A stretch of 64,000 nucleotides of DNA from contig JAKSPB010000011.1 of assembly GCA_024405215.1 (NCBI GenBank), forward strand, positions 1 through 64,000, read 5' to 3'. Shown piece by piece: positions 40,740-50,065 of the stretch (positions are counted from its first letter, which is position 1; every line of letters begins with the position of its first letter). The notes beneath the pieces are model-generated. The model made no database searches and was not told the origin of the DNA. It was given only the letters and a program-made list of their open reading frames with translations. Made by a program: the position numbers and the translations under genes. The stretch comes from Lentisphaeria bacterium (lineage in GTDB: Bacteria; Verrucomicrobiota; Lentisphaeria; Oligosphaerales; Oligosphaeraceae).

Positions 40740-41375
40740 TTATTTCTTCACGGCGCTGCGGACGAACACCAGACCGCCATTGGCGCCGGGGATGGCTCCC
40801 TTGACGAACACCAGGTGCTCTTCGGGGCGGACGTCGATGACCTTCAGGTTCTGCACGGTGCGAGTAACATCGCCCATGTGACCAGGCATCGGATGGCCCT
40901 TCATGACCTTGCCGGGCTTTTCGCACATACCGATGGAACCGGTACGGCGGGTCCAGGCGCCACCGTGGGTTTCACGACCACCAGCGAAATGCCAGCGGTG
41001 GACGACACCCTGGAAGCCACGGCCCTTGGTGGTGCCGGTGACGTCCACGAACTCGTCCTTGGCAAAGACATCCACGTCCAGGACGTCGCCCGCCTTCTGG
41101 CTGGGATCCGCGTCCAGGCGGATTTCCTTGATGAATTCCGGGGGATTGGCTTCCAAGCCGGCGGGCTTCACGTTTCCGAGGACGGCCTTGGAGACGTTCT
41201 TGACCTTGCGGGTGCCAAATCCGAGCTGCAGAGCGCTATAGCCGTCCTTGGCGACGGTCTTGGCGCTGATGACGGTGCAGGGACCGCAGTTGATGACAGT
41301 GACGGGGATGAGGACACCCTCCGCAGTGTACACCTGCGACATGCCGAGCTTCTTGCCGATGAGACCTTTCTTCAT
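40740..41375 (-). CDS. rplC: 50S ribosomal protein L3
   Basis: L3 helps shape the peptidyl transferase centre. The 211-residue sequence begins MKKGLIGKKLGMSQVYTAEG and contains 'GTTKGRGFQGVVHRWHFAGGRETHGG' and 'SIGMCEKPGKVMKGHPMPGHMG', the family signature, with 'CEKPGKVMKG' diverging slightly from the common 'xxxPGRVxKG'. The methylated Gln of the enterobacterial protein is not examined. An AAGGAG site precedes the start. It follows rpsJ in the standard order. Confidence 0.98.
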   Translation of the reverse strand: MKKGLIGKKLGMSQVYTAEGVLIPVTVINCGPCTVISAKTVAKDGYSALQLGFGTRKVKNVSKAVLGNVKPAGLEANPPEFIKEIRLDADPSQKAGDVLDVDVFAKDEFVDVTGTTKGRGFQGVVHRWHFAGGRETHGGAWTRRTGSIGMCEKPGKVMKGHPMPGHMGDVTRTVQNLKVIDVRPEEHLVFVKGAIPGANGGLVFVRSAVKK

Positions 41376-41393
41376 AGTATCTGTCTCCTTGGC

Positions 41394-41705
41394 TTAGAGT
41401 TTGATGACGATGTCAACGCCGGCAGGCAGGGAGAGCTTCTTGAGCTCATCGACTGTGCGGGCGGAAGGATTGATGATATCGAGAACGCGCTTGTGGGTGC
41501 GGATCTCGAACTGCTCCATGGACTTCTTGTTCACGTGCGGGGAACGGTTGACGGTGAACCGCTCGATTTTGGTGGGCAGGGGGATGGGTCCTGCGATCTG
41601 CGCGCCGGTGCGCTTGACGGTACCGACGATGTCCGCGGTGGACTGGTCCAGGATCGAATTCTCGAAAGCCTGGAGCCGGATGCGGATGGTTTGCTTGTTA
41701 GCCAT
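41394..41705 (-). CDS. rpsJ: 30S ribosomal protein S10
   Basis: S10 is in the 30S head and, as NusE, joins antitermination complexes. The 103-residue protein has the standard '[23 protein letters not shown]', '[39 protein letters not shown]' and '[16 protein letters not shown]' segments. It follows fusA directly, with 13 bases between, so the tuf gene usually found here is missing. Confidence 0.99.
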   Translation of the reverse strand: MANKQTIRIRLQAFENSILDQSTADIVGTVKRTGAQIAGPIPLPTKIERFTVNRSPHVNKKSMEQFEIRTHKRVLDIINPSARTVDELKKLSLPAGVDIVIKL

Positions 41706-41718
41706 GTCCTTTTCCTGG

Positions 41719-43776
41719 TTATTTGCCTTGATCTGGCCGGACTTCCAATGCCGCGGGCTCGGCGGTGAAGAGCGCCCGTCCCCCGGTCAGGGACCGCAGG
41801 GAAGTTGCATAGGAAATCATTTCAGCCACGGGGACCAAAGCGACTGCGCGAGAGCCTCCGCCCGGCAGAGCATCCACCTGCTGGACCCTTGCGCGCCTGG
41901 CGTTCAGGTCATTGAGGATGGCGCCGATCTGCTCGGCGGGGGAACTCACATCAAGCCGCATCACAGGTTCCAGCACGACCTCCCCGGCGTTGGCGAAAGC
42001 CTCGTCCAACGCCAGACGGGTGGCGGTTAAGAACACCGGTTCGGAAGTGTCGGGAGATTGGCTCGACACCTCCTGGACTGTAATGCGCGTGTTCGTCAGC
42101 GGATAGCCCAGATGGTTTTCTCCGTCGACGAATTCGGTTACTGCCTGTTGGATTGCCTTGCAGCAATCCTCGGGCACTTTCGTGGAATTCCGAAAAGGGA
42201 ATTCCACTACTGCACCGCTGTTTTGAGACAACGGCTCAAAGGCGATTTCGACCTGCGCCTGGATGGCCAGCGTCGGCGAGAGCTGTCTTCGAAACTCCCG
42301 CGAAAGACTCGTGGCATTCGCCACCGTCGCCCGGTATGCCACCAGAGGGCTTCCGGCGCGCGTGGAGACGCCGTATTCCGAGCGGAGGCGTTCCCTGACG
42401 ACCTGCAGATGCAGTTCGCCAAGTCCCGAGATGGTGCATTGGCCATCTTGCGGGCCGCTCTTCCAGCGAAGGGTGGGATCCTCTTCCGCCAACGCGGCCA
42501 GGGCCGGATGCATCTTCCCGCGGTCCTCGGCGGAAAGTCCTTCCAGGACCAGCGAGAGCACCGGTTCCGGAAAGCGCATCTTCGCCAGACGGAAGAGAGG
42601 GCCGCCCTGCTCCACCAGCGTATCGCCGGCACGGAAGGCAGGAAGCGGGCTCTCCGCCGTAGCTGCCAGAGCGACGACTTCACCGGCAGAGGCCTCGTTG
42701 ATCTCCTCGGCATCGGCGGCGTGGAGACGCCAGACTTGTCCGATCCTCCAGGTGATCTCGCGATTCGCATCCACGAGGACCATTCCGGCGCGGACCGTGC
42801 CGCTGTAGAGACGGACCGTGGCGTAGTCGCCTGGCCAGGGAGAACGAACGGTCTTGACGACGGACATCACCGCGTAGGGCTGTCCGTCGGGCGAAGCCAG
42901 CTTCGTCTCGGAAATCGAAAAACACTTTTTTCCCGCAGAAGACGCCATCCGTTCCGCCGGGCTGGGCAGGTAGTCCGACACGGCATCCAGCAGCGTCCGG
43001 ACCCCCCAGCCGCTCTTGGCGGAACCGCAGAAAACCGGAACCACCGCATTCGCCAGGGTCGCCCGTCGAATGGCGGCGATGATCTTCTTCTCTTCGGGGA
43101 AGGAATCCGAGAGGTAGCACTCCAGCATGGCGTCGTCCCTCTCGGCCAAAATCTCAAGAATCCTGCGGCGTCCTTCCTGGAGTGCTCCGGAAATCTCGTC
43201 GGCAGACGCGCCGGCTCCGATTTCTCCGAATTCTCCTTTCACCAGGTCCAGGATGCCGAGAAGCATCCGTTCTCCGGAGTAGAGAGGGACCGCAAGGGGA
43301 ATGGGCCTGGACTCCCCGAAGAGTTCGCCCATCTGGGCAAGCACTCCGGCAAAATCCGCGCCTTCCCGATCCAGCTTGTTCACGAAGGCCAGTCCTGGCA
43401 ACCCGTAGTTCCGGGCCCGTCGCCAGACCATTTCGGACTGTGCCTGGACACCTCTGACGGCGCAGAAAACCGCGACCGCCGCGTCCATCACGCGAAGGGA
43501 TCTCTCCACTTCCGCCGTGAAGTCGATATGCCCCGGGGTATCCAGCAGCGTAAGCTGCCGCCCATGCCAGTTGCAGGTCACTGCCGCGCTGACGATGGAG
43601 ATTCCCCGCTCCCGCTCCTGCAGGAGGTAGTCGCTGACCGTGGTCCCTTCCTCCACGGCGCCGCACACGCGGAGTTGTCCGGTTTCCAGGAGGATTCTCT
43701 CGGTCAGCGTTGTCTTCCCGGCATCGATATGGGCGATGATACCGAAATTGCGGATGGAGTCATCGCGGCACGACAT
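41719..43776 (-). CDS. fusA: Elongation factor G, divergent form
   Basis: EF-G translocates tRNA and mRNA on the ribosome with GTP. The 685-residue protein has G1 '[15 protein letters not shown]', G3 '[20 protein letters not shown]' and G4 'NKLD', then EF-G domains II-V ending near '[21 protein letters not shown]'. Many normally invariant stretches differ: '[17 protein letters not shown]' for 'DWMEQEQERGITITSAA', and '[13 protein letters not shown]' for 'VFDAVGGVQPQSE'. Its place between rpsG and rpsJ marks it as the str-operon EF-G. Such divergence recalls the specialised EF-G pairs described in Spirochaetes and Planctomycetes. The start at 43776 gives the standard N-terminus; the frame from 43824 adds foreign residues. 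Confidence 0.93.
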   Translation of the reverse strand: MSCRDDSIRNFGIIAHIDAGKTTLTERILLETGQLRVCGAVEEGTTVSDYLLQERERGISIVSAAVTCNWHGRQLTLLDTPGHIDFTAEVERSLRVMDAAVAVFCAVRGVQAQSEMVWRRARNYGLPGLAFVNKLDREGADFAGVLAQMGELFGESRPIPLAVPLYSGERMLLGILDLVKGEFGEIGAGASADEISGALQEGRRRILEILAERDDAMLECYLSDSFPEEKKIIAAIRRATLANAVVPVFCGSAKSGWGVRTLLDAVSDYLPSPAERMASSAGKKCFSISETKLASPDGQPYAVMSVVKTVRSPWPGDYATVRLYSGTVRAGMVLVDANREITWRIGQVWRLHAADAEEINEASAGEVVALAATAESPLPAFRAGDTLVEQGGPLFRLAKMRFPEPVLSLVLEGLSAEDRGKMHPALAALAEEDPTLRWKSGPQDGQCTISGLGELHLQVVRERLRSEYGVSTRAGSPLVAYRATVANATSLSREFRRQLSPTLAIQAQVEIAFEPLSQNSGAVVEFPFRNSTKVPEDCCKAIQQAVTEFVDGENHLGYPLTNTRITVQEVSSQSPDTSEPVFLTATRLALDEAFANAGEVVLEPVMRLDVSSPAEQIGAILNDLNARRARVQQVDALPGGGSRAVALVPVAEMISYATSLRSLTGGRALFTAEPAALEVRPDQGK

Positions 43777-43885
43777 AGGAAAACCGACGACAGGAAAGCC
43801 GCCGTTCTGCCGTCGTCTGGACAAAACGGTTTACGCACCAACGGCTCGGAAGACTTTCCTTGCCATCGGTGCGCAGGCGTGAAAC

Positions 43886-44353
43886 TTAGCGGAAGTGCGC
43901 GAAGGCCTTGTTGGCGTTGGCCATCTTGTGCACATCGTCACGCTTTCTGATGGTGCTGCCGGTGTTGTTGAAGGCATCCAGCAGTTCGGCGGCCAGGGCG
44001 TTGCAGGTATCCATGCCCTTGCGGCTGCGTGCGTAGGTCACCAGCCAGCGCATGGCCAGGGCGACCTGGCGAGCGGCAGGGACTTCAAGGGGCACCTGGT
44101 AGGTGGCGCCGCCCACGCGGCGGCTCTTGACCTCCAGGCGGGGCTTGGCGTTCTCCAGGGCGGCCAGGAACAGATCCAGGGGCTCCACGTCGGCCTTCTT
44201 CTCCTTGAGGATGTCGAAAGCACCGTAGACGATGTTCTGGGCAATGGACTTCTTGCCGCACAGCATGATGGTGTTGATCAGCCGGGCGACCAGTTCGTTA
44301 TTGTAGCGCACATCCGGAATCAGAGCGCGCTTGACAGCCTGACGTCTTCTCAT
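43886..44353 (-). CDS. rpsG: 30S ribosomal protein S7
   Basis: S7 nucleates 30S head assembly and represses its own operon in enterobacteria. The 155-residue protein starts MRRRQAVKRALIPDVRYNNELVARLINTIMLCGKKSIAQNIVYGAF, contains 'ALENAKPRLEVKSRRVGGATYQVPLEV' and ends 'KMANANKAFAHFR'. A normal full-length protein. It follows rpsL by 29 bases and precedes fusA by about 110 bases, where the open frame upstream of fusA gives no extra gene. Confidence 0.99.
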   Translation of the reverse strand: MRRRQAVKRALIPDVRYNNELVARLINTIMLCGKKSIAQNIVYGAFDILKEKKADVEPLDLFLAALENAKPRLEVKSRRVGGATYQVPLEVPAARQVALAMRWLVTYARSRKGMDTCNALAAELLDAFNNTGSTIRKRDDVHKMANANKAFAHFR

Positions 44354-44382
44354 TGTATCTTACCTTCTCCGTGTTCCTGAAA

Positions 44383-44778
44383 CTACTTCTTCTTGGCGTC
44401 GGCACCAGCCTTCGGGCGCTTCACACCATACTTGGAACGGCCACGGCGGCGCTTGTCGACACCCAGGGTATCCAGCTTGCCGCGGACCACGTGGTAACGA
44501 ACACCAGGCAGGTCACGGACACGGCCGCCGCGCACCAGCACGACGCTGTGCTCCTGCAGGTTGTGGCCTTCGCCGCCGATGTAGGCGGTGACTTCCTGAC
44601 CATTGGTCAGGCGGACACGGCAGACCTTGCGCAGAGCGGAATTCGGCTTCTTGGGGGTACGGACGGTAACCAGCATGCAGACGCCACGGCGCTGCGGGCA
44701 CTGGTCCAGGGCACGGACACGGCTCTTCGTCGGCTTGACGGAGCGGCCTTTACGGATCAACTGATTAATTGTGGGCAT
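44383..44778 (-). CDS. rpsL: 30S ribosomal protein S12
   Basis: S12 sits at the decoding centre. The 131-residue protein has '[12 protein letters not shown]', '[23 protein letters not shown]', '[35 protein letters not shown]' and '[13 protein letters not shown]'. The lysines linked to streptomycin resistance (in KKPNSALRK and RVKDLPG-type loops) read as Lys42 in 'PKKPNS' and Arg in 'GRVRDLPG', the second differing from the enterobacterial Lys. It starts the str/S10 operon. Confidence 0.99.
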   Translation of the reverse strand: MPTINQLIRKGRSVKPTKSRVRALDQCPQRRGVCMLVTVRTPKKPNSALRKVCRVRLTNGQEVTAYIGGEGHNLQEHSVVLVRGGRVRDLPGVRYHVVRGKLDTLGVDKRRRGRSKYGVKRPKAGADAKKK

Positions 44779-44931
44779 TCAGAATTTTCCTGAGTGTATT
44801 GGGGGACAAAAAAGCAGACAAAAAATGCATTCGCTTAATATAAGCCTATTTCTGGCCATTACAAGTTCTTCCCTGTTTTTTCCTGTTCCGCCCCCTCCGG
44901 TCCACAGGGATAGCCCCCTTTTCTTTAAAAA

Positions 44932-44968
44932 AAAAGACTCCGGCATCTCGTGATCCCGGAGTCTTTGG
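44932..44968 (-). terminator. Terminator after the 67-residue Lys-rich protein
   Basis: The stem AAAGACTCCGG/CCGGAGTCTTT is followed by nine Ts on the minus strand (plus-strand A-run about 44926-44934). It lies between the small gene and the leader of rpsL. Confidence 0.87.
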
Positions 44969-44983
44969 CCAACGCGCGGAAGA

Positions 44984-45187
44984 CTACTTCTTCTTGCAGC
45001 AGCACTTCTTGGCAGGAGCCTTGGCGGCGTACTTTTCGGCATCGGCCTTGCTGACGAAACGGGTCAGGCTGCGGCCATCAGCGGTAACGGCCTTGAAGGC
45101 AGAGCGTCCATTGTCGAAAGTCACCAGTTCAGTCACTTCGGCTTCGATGGACTTGCGGGTCTTGACATCCCAGAATTTCGCTTTCAT
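44984..45187 (-). CDS. Small basic protein ending in Lys-Cys-Cys-Cys-Lys
   Basis: A 67-residue protein, MKAKFWDVKTRKSIEAEVTE followed by a 'GRSAFKAVTADGRSLTRFVSKADAEKYAAK' segment, with a C-terminal cluster KKCCCKKK. A GAGGAA site precedes the ATG at 45187 and a strong terminator follows, so it is a single-gene unit with good translation signals. The first 50 residues look like a small beta-type nucleic-acid- or chromatin-binding fold; the triple Cys might bind metal or be redox active. I do not recognise a characterised family. The upstream frame to 45265 is not needed. Confidence 0.75.
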   Translation of the reverse strand: MKAKFWDVKTRKSIEAEVTELVTFDNGRSAFKAVTADGRSLTRFVSKADAEKYAAKAPAKKCCCKKK

Positions 45188-45484
45188 CGAGAATTCCTCA
45201 TTCTTAATGGCATTGTTGCAACAAATCCAGACCGCCAGAAATGACGACTGGAACCGGAAAGACATGCCAACAATCTGGCACTCGTCATAAACGTATTACA
45301 TAACTTCCATTTTTTCAAGCATTTTATGATTTTTTTTCGTTTTTTTTTTGTTTTTTGGGGAATTTTCACGTTTTTTCCCCTTCATGCCCCTCATGTCGTT
45401 GATTTCACGATGACTTTTCGCCACATTTCGCAAAGGGATGACAAACGGGACTAAATTATGGGCCTTTCCCGTTTTCTTGTCTTT
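45188..45484. other. Divergent intergenic region with a poly-T tract
   Basis: About 300 bases between the small basic protein (minus) and uvrA (plus). It has a T-rich block (about 45325-45356, runs of 8, 10 and 6 T) flanked by A-rich and G-rich patches. It must hold promoters for both genes, but no clean sigma-70-type pair was found. No RNA gene was recognised. Confidence 0.45.
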
Positions 45485-45498
45485 AGTACGCGCGTACT
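45485..45498. promoter_or_regulatory. Perfect 14-bp palindrome AGTACGCGCGTACT before uvrA
   Basis: The palindrome ends ten bases before the uvrA ATG and is a full inverted repeat with no loop. Its place overlapping the likely uvrA leader fits an operator, for example for a LexA-type repressor, but it is not a known LexA box and the identity of the binder is unknown. Confidence 0.5.
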
Positions 45499-45508
45499 GT
45501 ATTTTCCC

Positions 45509-48349
45509 ATGGACTCCATCGTCATCCAAGGCGCCTGCCAGCACAACCTGAAGAACCTGAATCTCGCCATCCCCCGCAACAAGCTGGTGGTAGTGACTGG
45601 TCCCAGCGGCAGCGGAAAATCCTCGCTGGCCTTCGACACGCTCTATGCGGAAGGTCAGCGCCGATATGTGGAAAGTCTCTCCGCCTACGCACGGCAATTC
45701 CTGGACCGCCTTGCCAAACCGCAGGTGGAGCATATCGACGGACTCTCCCCGGCCATCGCCATCGAGCAGCGCGTGGCCAGTTCCTCCCCCCGCTCCATCG
45801 TGGCCACGACGACGGAAATCTACGACTACCTCCGCCTGCTCTATGCCCATCTGGGGACTCCGCATTGTCCCAAATGCGGCAAGGAAATCTCCTCCATGAG
45901 CGCGGAAAGCATCTGTGAACTGTTGCAGAAGCGCCCAGGCGGACGGAAGCTGATGCTCCTGGCGCCATACGTTCGCGGCAAGAAAGGCGAGCACGCGGAG
46001 ATTCTGGAGCAGATGCGACGGGACGGCTTTGTCCGCGCCCGGATCGACGGGAAAATCACCTCCCTGGACGGCGAAATCAAACTGGGCAAGACCCTCCGCC
46101 ATACGATAGAGGCGGTGGTGGACCGACTGGTGACCGGCAGTATGGACCATGGGCGCCTGAACGACTCCGTGGAACTGGCGCTGAAAAAAGGCAGTGGCGT
46201 AATCTGCGTCCTCACGGAAGATCCGGAAGCGGCCGACGGCTGGCAGGAGGAGCTGGTCAGCGAAAATCTCGGCTGTCCGGACTGCGGCATCTCCTACGGC
46301 GAACTGCTACCGCGGAATTTCTCCTTCAACTCCCCCTTCGGCGCCTGTCCCGGTTGCGATGGGCTGGGAAGGCACCTCACATTCGCGCCGGAAATGGTCG
46401 TGCCAGACCCCACGCTCTCCATCCATAGGGGCGCAATCCCCCTCTGGCGCCGCGGTCCGCGCTACGTGATCATGCTCTACAACCACTATCTACGCTGCCT
46501 GGCCGCACAGTTCAACTTCTCCCTGACCATGCCCTGGCAGAAGCTCCCCGAGGAAATCCGGAAGATGCTCCTTTACGGTTCAGGCGAAACGGTCTGCACC
46601 TTCGACTACTGGGAGCGCGGCAAGATGCACGAATGGCGCAAGCCCTTCGAGGGCATCATCCCCAATCTGGAACGGCGCCTGAAGGAGACGGAGAACGACG
46701 ACCTCCGCGCACGTCTGGAAGAAGCCTCCATCTACGAAGAGTGCACCGTTTGCCATGGCGCCCGCCTGAAGCCGGAATACCTGGCCGTCACCCTGGGCGG
46801 ACTGAACATCAGCCAATTCTGCGCACTCTCCATTGACAGCGCGCTGGAATTCCTGGACGGACTCGCCCTCACCGACCATCAGCTAAAAATCGGAGGAGAA
46901 CTCCTGAAGGAGATCCGCAACCGCCTGGGTTTCCTAAAGCAGGTCGGCCTGAACTACCTTACCCTGAACCGGGAAAGCGGCACCCTCTCCGGCGGCGAAT
47001 CCCAACGCATCCGGCTAGCCAGCCAAATCGGCTCCGGACTGGTCGGAGTCCTCTATATCCTTGACGAACCCTCCATCGGGCTCCACCAGCGGGACAACGA
47101 CCGGCTGCTGGACAGCCTGAAGCACCTTCGGGACCTGGGCAACAGCGTCATCGTCGTGGAACACGACCTGGACACCATGCGGGCAGCGGACTACCTCGTC
47201 GACCTGGGCCCCGGGGCCGGCGAAGCCGGCGGCCATCTGGTCGCGGCAGGAACTCCGGCAGAAGTCGCCGCCACGGCCGGCAGCATCACCGGCGAATACA
47301 TCTCCGGCAAGCGCGAAATCCCCGTCCCCGCCGTCCGTCAGAAAGGCAACGGCAGTTTCCTCACCGTCAAAGGCGCCACGGAGCACAACCTGAAGAAGCT
47401 GAACGTGAAGATCCCCCTGGGGCTCTTCTGCTGCGTCACCGGCGTCTCCGGCTCCGGGAAGTCCACGCTGATCAACCACGTGCTCCGTCCCGCCATCAAC
47501 AAGCACCTCGGCATCAAGGACGATGCGCCGGGCGCCTGCCAGAAGATCGAAGGCCTGGAGAACGTGGAGAAGCTGATCGTCATCGACCAGAGCCCCATCG
47601 GCAAGACGCCGCGCTCAAACCCAGCCACCTACACGGGCCTCTTCGACCTGATCCGGGAGGTCTTCGCCATGACCAACGACGCCAAGCTCCGCGGATACAC
47701 GCCCGGTCGTTTCTCCTTCAACGTCAAGGGCGGACGCTGCGAGGAATGCCACGGCGACGGCATCAAGAAAATCGAGATGCAATTCCTGCCGGATGTCTAT
47801 GTCCCCTGCGAACAGTGCCATGGCCAGCGCTACAACTCCGAAACGTTGAACGTTCGTTTCAAGGGGCGCAACATCGCCGAGATTTTGGAGATGTCGGTCT
47901 CCGAGGCCTGCACCTTCTTCGATTCACAGCCACGCATCCTGCGAAAGCTGGAAACGCTCCGGGACGTCGGCCTGGGATACATCCGGCTGGGGCAGCCCGC
48001 CACCACTCTCTCCGGCGGCGAAGCCCAGCGCGTCAAACTGGCCACGGAACTCTCCAAGAAGGCCCAAGGACACACCCTCTACCTGCTGGACGAACCCACC
48101 ACCGGGCTGCACCTCTCCGACATCGCGCAGCTCCTAAAGGTCCTGGAATCCCTCCGCGACCAGGGGAGCTCCATCATCGTCATCGAACACAACCTGGACG
48201 TCATCAAGACAGCGGACTGGATCCTGGACCTGGGTCCGGAAGGCGGCGACCAGGGCGGAACCCTCATCGCCAGCGGCACTCCCGAAGAGGTCGCGCGCTG
48301 TCCGAAGTCCTACACGGGACAGTACCTGAAGAAAATGCTCAAGGCATAG
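45509..48349 (+). CDS. uvrA: UvrA, excinuclease ABC subunit A
   Basis: UvrA is the damage-recognition ATPase of nucleotide excision repair, a dimer that loads UvrB. The 946-residue protein has two ABC modules with 'GPSGSGKSSLAFDTLYAEGQRRYVESLSAYARQFL' (Walker A near residue 31) and 'GVSGSGKSTLINHVL' (near 643). The signatures 'LSGGESQRIRLAS' and 'LSGGEAQRVKLATEL' and zinc-finger cysteines (for example 'CPKCG', 'CTVCHGARLKPEYL', 'CEECHGDGIKKIEMQFLPDVYVPCEQCHGQRYN') complete it. Full length. The start at 45509 gives the standard MDSIVIQGA... N-terminus. A 14-bp palindrome lies just upstream. Confidence 0.98.
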   Translation: MDSIVIQGACQHNLKNLNLAIPRNKLVVVTGPSGSGKSSLAFDTLYAEGQRRYVESLSAYARQFLDRLAKPQVEHIDGLSPAIAIEQRVASSSPRSIVATTTEIYDYLRLLYAHLGTPHCPKCGKEISSMSAESICELLQKRPGGRKLMLLAPYVRGKKGEHAEILEQMRRDGFVRARIDGKITSLDGEIKLGKTLRHTIEAVVDRLVTGSMDHGRLNDSVELALKKGSGVICVLTEDPEAADGWQEELVSENLGCPDCGISYGELLPRNFSFNSPFGACPGCDGLGRHLTFAPEMVVPDPTLSIHRGAIPLWRRGPRYVIMLYNHYLRCLAAQFNFSLTMPWQKLPEEIRKMLLYGSGETVCTFDYWERGKMHEWRKPFEGIIPNLERRLKETENDDLRARLEEASIYEECTVCHGARLKPEYLAVTLGGLNISQFCALSIDSALEFLDGLALTDHQLKIGGELLKEIRNRLGFLKQVGLNYLTLNRESGTLSGGESQRIRLASQIGSGLVGVLYILDEPSIGLHQRDNDRLLDSLKHLRDLGNSVIVVEHDLDTMRAADYLVDLGPGAGEAGGHLVAAGTPAEVAATAGSITGEYISGKREIPVPAVRQKGNGSFLTVKGATEHNLKKLNVKIPLGLFCCVTGVSGSGKSTLINHVLRPAINKHLGIKDDAPGACQKIEGLENVEKLIVIDQSPIGKTPRSNPATYTGLFDLIREVFAMTNDAKLRGYTPGRFSFNVKGGRCEECHGDGIKKIEMQFLPDVYVPCEQCHGQRYNSETLNVRFKGRNIAEILEMSVSEACTFFDSQPRILRKLETLRDVGLGYIRLGQPATTLSGGEAQRVKLATELSKKAQGHTLYLLDEPTTGLHLSDIAQLLKVLESLRDQGSSIIVIEHNLDVIKTADWILDLGPEGGDQGGTLIASGTPEEVARCPKSYTGQYLKKMLKA

Positions 48350-48401
48350 CCAGGCGCCCTCCCCCCATTTCCATCAACCTCATCGTACATCCCAAAGCAT
48401 C

Positions 48402-50006
48402 ATGTCCTTCGAAAGCGAAATCAAACGCCGGCGCACCTTCGCCATCATTTCCCACCCCGACGCGGGCAAGACCACCCTCACGGAAAAGCTGCTGCTCTAC
48501 GGCGGCGCCCTGCAGGCAGCAGGCTCCGTCCGCGCCAAGAAGAACCAGAAGAACACCACCAGCGACTGGATGGACCTGGAACGGGAGCGCGGAATCTCCA
48601 TCTCCTCCACCGTGCTGCAGTTCGAGTACCGCGGATACTTCATCAACCTGCTGGACACTCCCGGACACCGCGACTTCTCCGAAGACACCTACCGCGTCCT
48701 CACCGCCGTGGACTCCGTCATCATGGTCATCGACGCAGGCAAAGGCATCGAGGAGCGCACCCGGAAGCTCTTCGAGATCTGCAAGCTCCGCGGCATCCCC
48801 ATCTTCACCTTCATGAACAAGATGGACCGCCCGGCCCTCAATCCGCTGGAACTGCTGGACGACATCGAGAAGACCCTGGGACTGGCCGTCTTCCCCGTGA
48901 CCTGGCCCCTGGGCGACGGCCCCGACTTCAAGGGCGTCTACGACCGCCTAAGCCACGAGTTGCACCTCTTCACCAGCCAGGGGCACGGCGCGGCCAAGGC
49001 CATCTCCAAGACCACGGGCCCAGACGATCCGCAGCTGGCGGAACTCCTGCCGCCGAACATGCTGAAAGAATGGCGCGACCAGATCGACCTCCTCTCCCTG
49101 GCCGGCGAGGAATTCGACGACGAACTGGTACAATCCGGCCAGATGACCCCCATCTTCTTCGGATCCGGAATCAACAACTTCGGCGTGCAACTGCTGCTGG
49201 ACTACTTCGTGGACCACGGAATGCCGCCCCTGCCCCGAAAGTCCTCCCAGGGCGAAATCGCCCCCACCCGCGAAGAATTCTCCGGATTCATCTTCAAGAT
49301 CCAGGCCAACATGGACCCCAACCACCGGGACTCCATGTCCTTCGTCCGCGTCTGCTCCGGTCAGTTCGTCAAAGACATGACCGTCCCCAATCCCCGCGGC
49401 GGACGCCCGTTGCGCCTCTCCTATCCGCAGCGGATGTTCGGCCAGGAGCGCGACTCCATCGAGAGCGCCTACCCCGGCGACATCGTGGGACTGGTCAGCC
49501 ATGGCAGTTTCCGCATCGGCGACACCCTCTCCACCATCCCCGGACTGATCTACAATGAAATTCCCCGCTTTGCGCCGGAGGTCTTCTGCCTCCTCCGCAA
49601 CACCGCGCCATCCAAGTACAAGCAGTTCAGCGAGGGGCTGGAGCAACTGCTGAACGAGGGCGCCATCCAGGTCTACCACCTGCAGAGCGACCTCAACCGC
49701 GCTCCGCTTCTGGGCGCCGTGGGACAACTCCAGTTCGAGGTGGTCAAGCACCGTCTCGAAACGGAATACAACGCCGAAGTCCGCCTGGAAGAGACCCCCT
49801 ATACGCAAATCCGATGGTTCGCGCACGGCGAAGACGCGGAATCCTTCAAGGGAACCTACCTGGGAAGCAATGTCCGCATGGGACTGGACCACGAGGACCT
49901 GCCCGTGCTGCTCTTCCCCGATGCCTGGGCAGTCAGCTACTTCCAGGAGAAAAATCCGGAAGTCGAACTGCTCACCCACTCCCCCATGCAGCGAGACACC
50001 ATATAG
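48402..50006 (+). CDS. prfC: Peptide chain release factor 3
   Basis: RF3 is a GTPase that recycles RF1/RF2 after termination. The 534-residue protein carries G1 '[32 protein letters not shown]', '[23 protein letters not shown]', 'LLDTPGHRDFSEDTYRVLTAVDSVIMVIDAGKGIE' and 'NKMDRP', and the RF3-specific C-terminal part ('RWFAHGEDAESFK'). Full length (about 530). It follows uvrA by about 50 bases, likely on the same mRNA or from its own promoter in that gap. Confidence 0.98.
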   Translation: MSFESEIKRRRTFAIISHPDAGKTTLTEKLLLYGGALQAAGSVRAKKNQKNTTSDWMDLERERGISISSTVLQFEYRGYFINLLDTPGHRDFSEDTYRVLTAVDSVIMVIDAGKGIEERTRKLFEICKLRGIPIFTFMNKMDRPALNPLELLDDIEKTLGLAVFPVTWPLGDGPDFKGVYDRLSHELHLFTSQGHGAAKAISKTTGPDDPQLAELLPPNMLKEWRDQIDLLSLAGEEFDDELVQSGQMTPIFFGSGINNFGVQLLLDYFVDHGMPPLPRKSSQGEIAPTREEFSGFIFKIQANMDPNHRDSMSFVRVCSGQFVKDMTVPNPRGGRPLRLSYPQRMFGQERDSIESAYPGDIVGLVSHGSFRIGDTLSTIPGLIYNEIPRFAPEVFCLLRNTAPSKYKQFSEGLEQLLNEGAIQVYHLQSDLNRAPLLGAVGQLQFEVVKHRLETEYNAEVRLEETPYTQIRWFAHGEDAESFKGTYLGSNVRMGLDHEDLPVLLFPDAWAVSYFQEKNPEVELLTHSPMQRDTI

Positions 50007-50065
50007 TCTCTCCCGGGCCAGCTCCCCTTCTCTAGGCGAAGCGATTCCAGGGACGGGGAGCGAAT

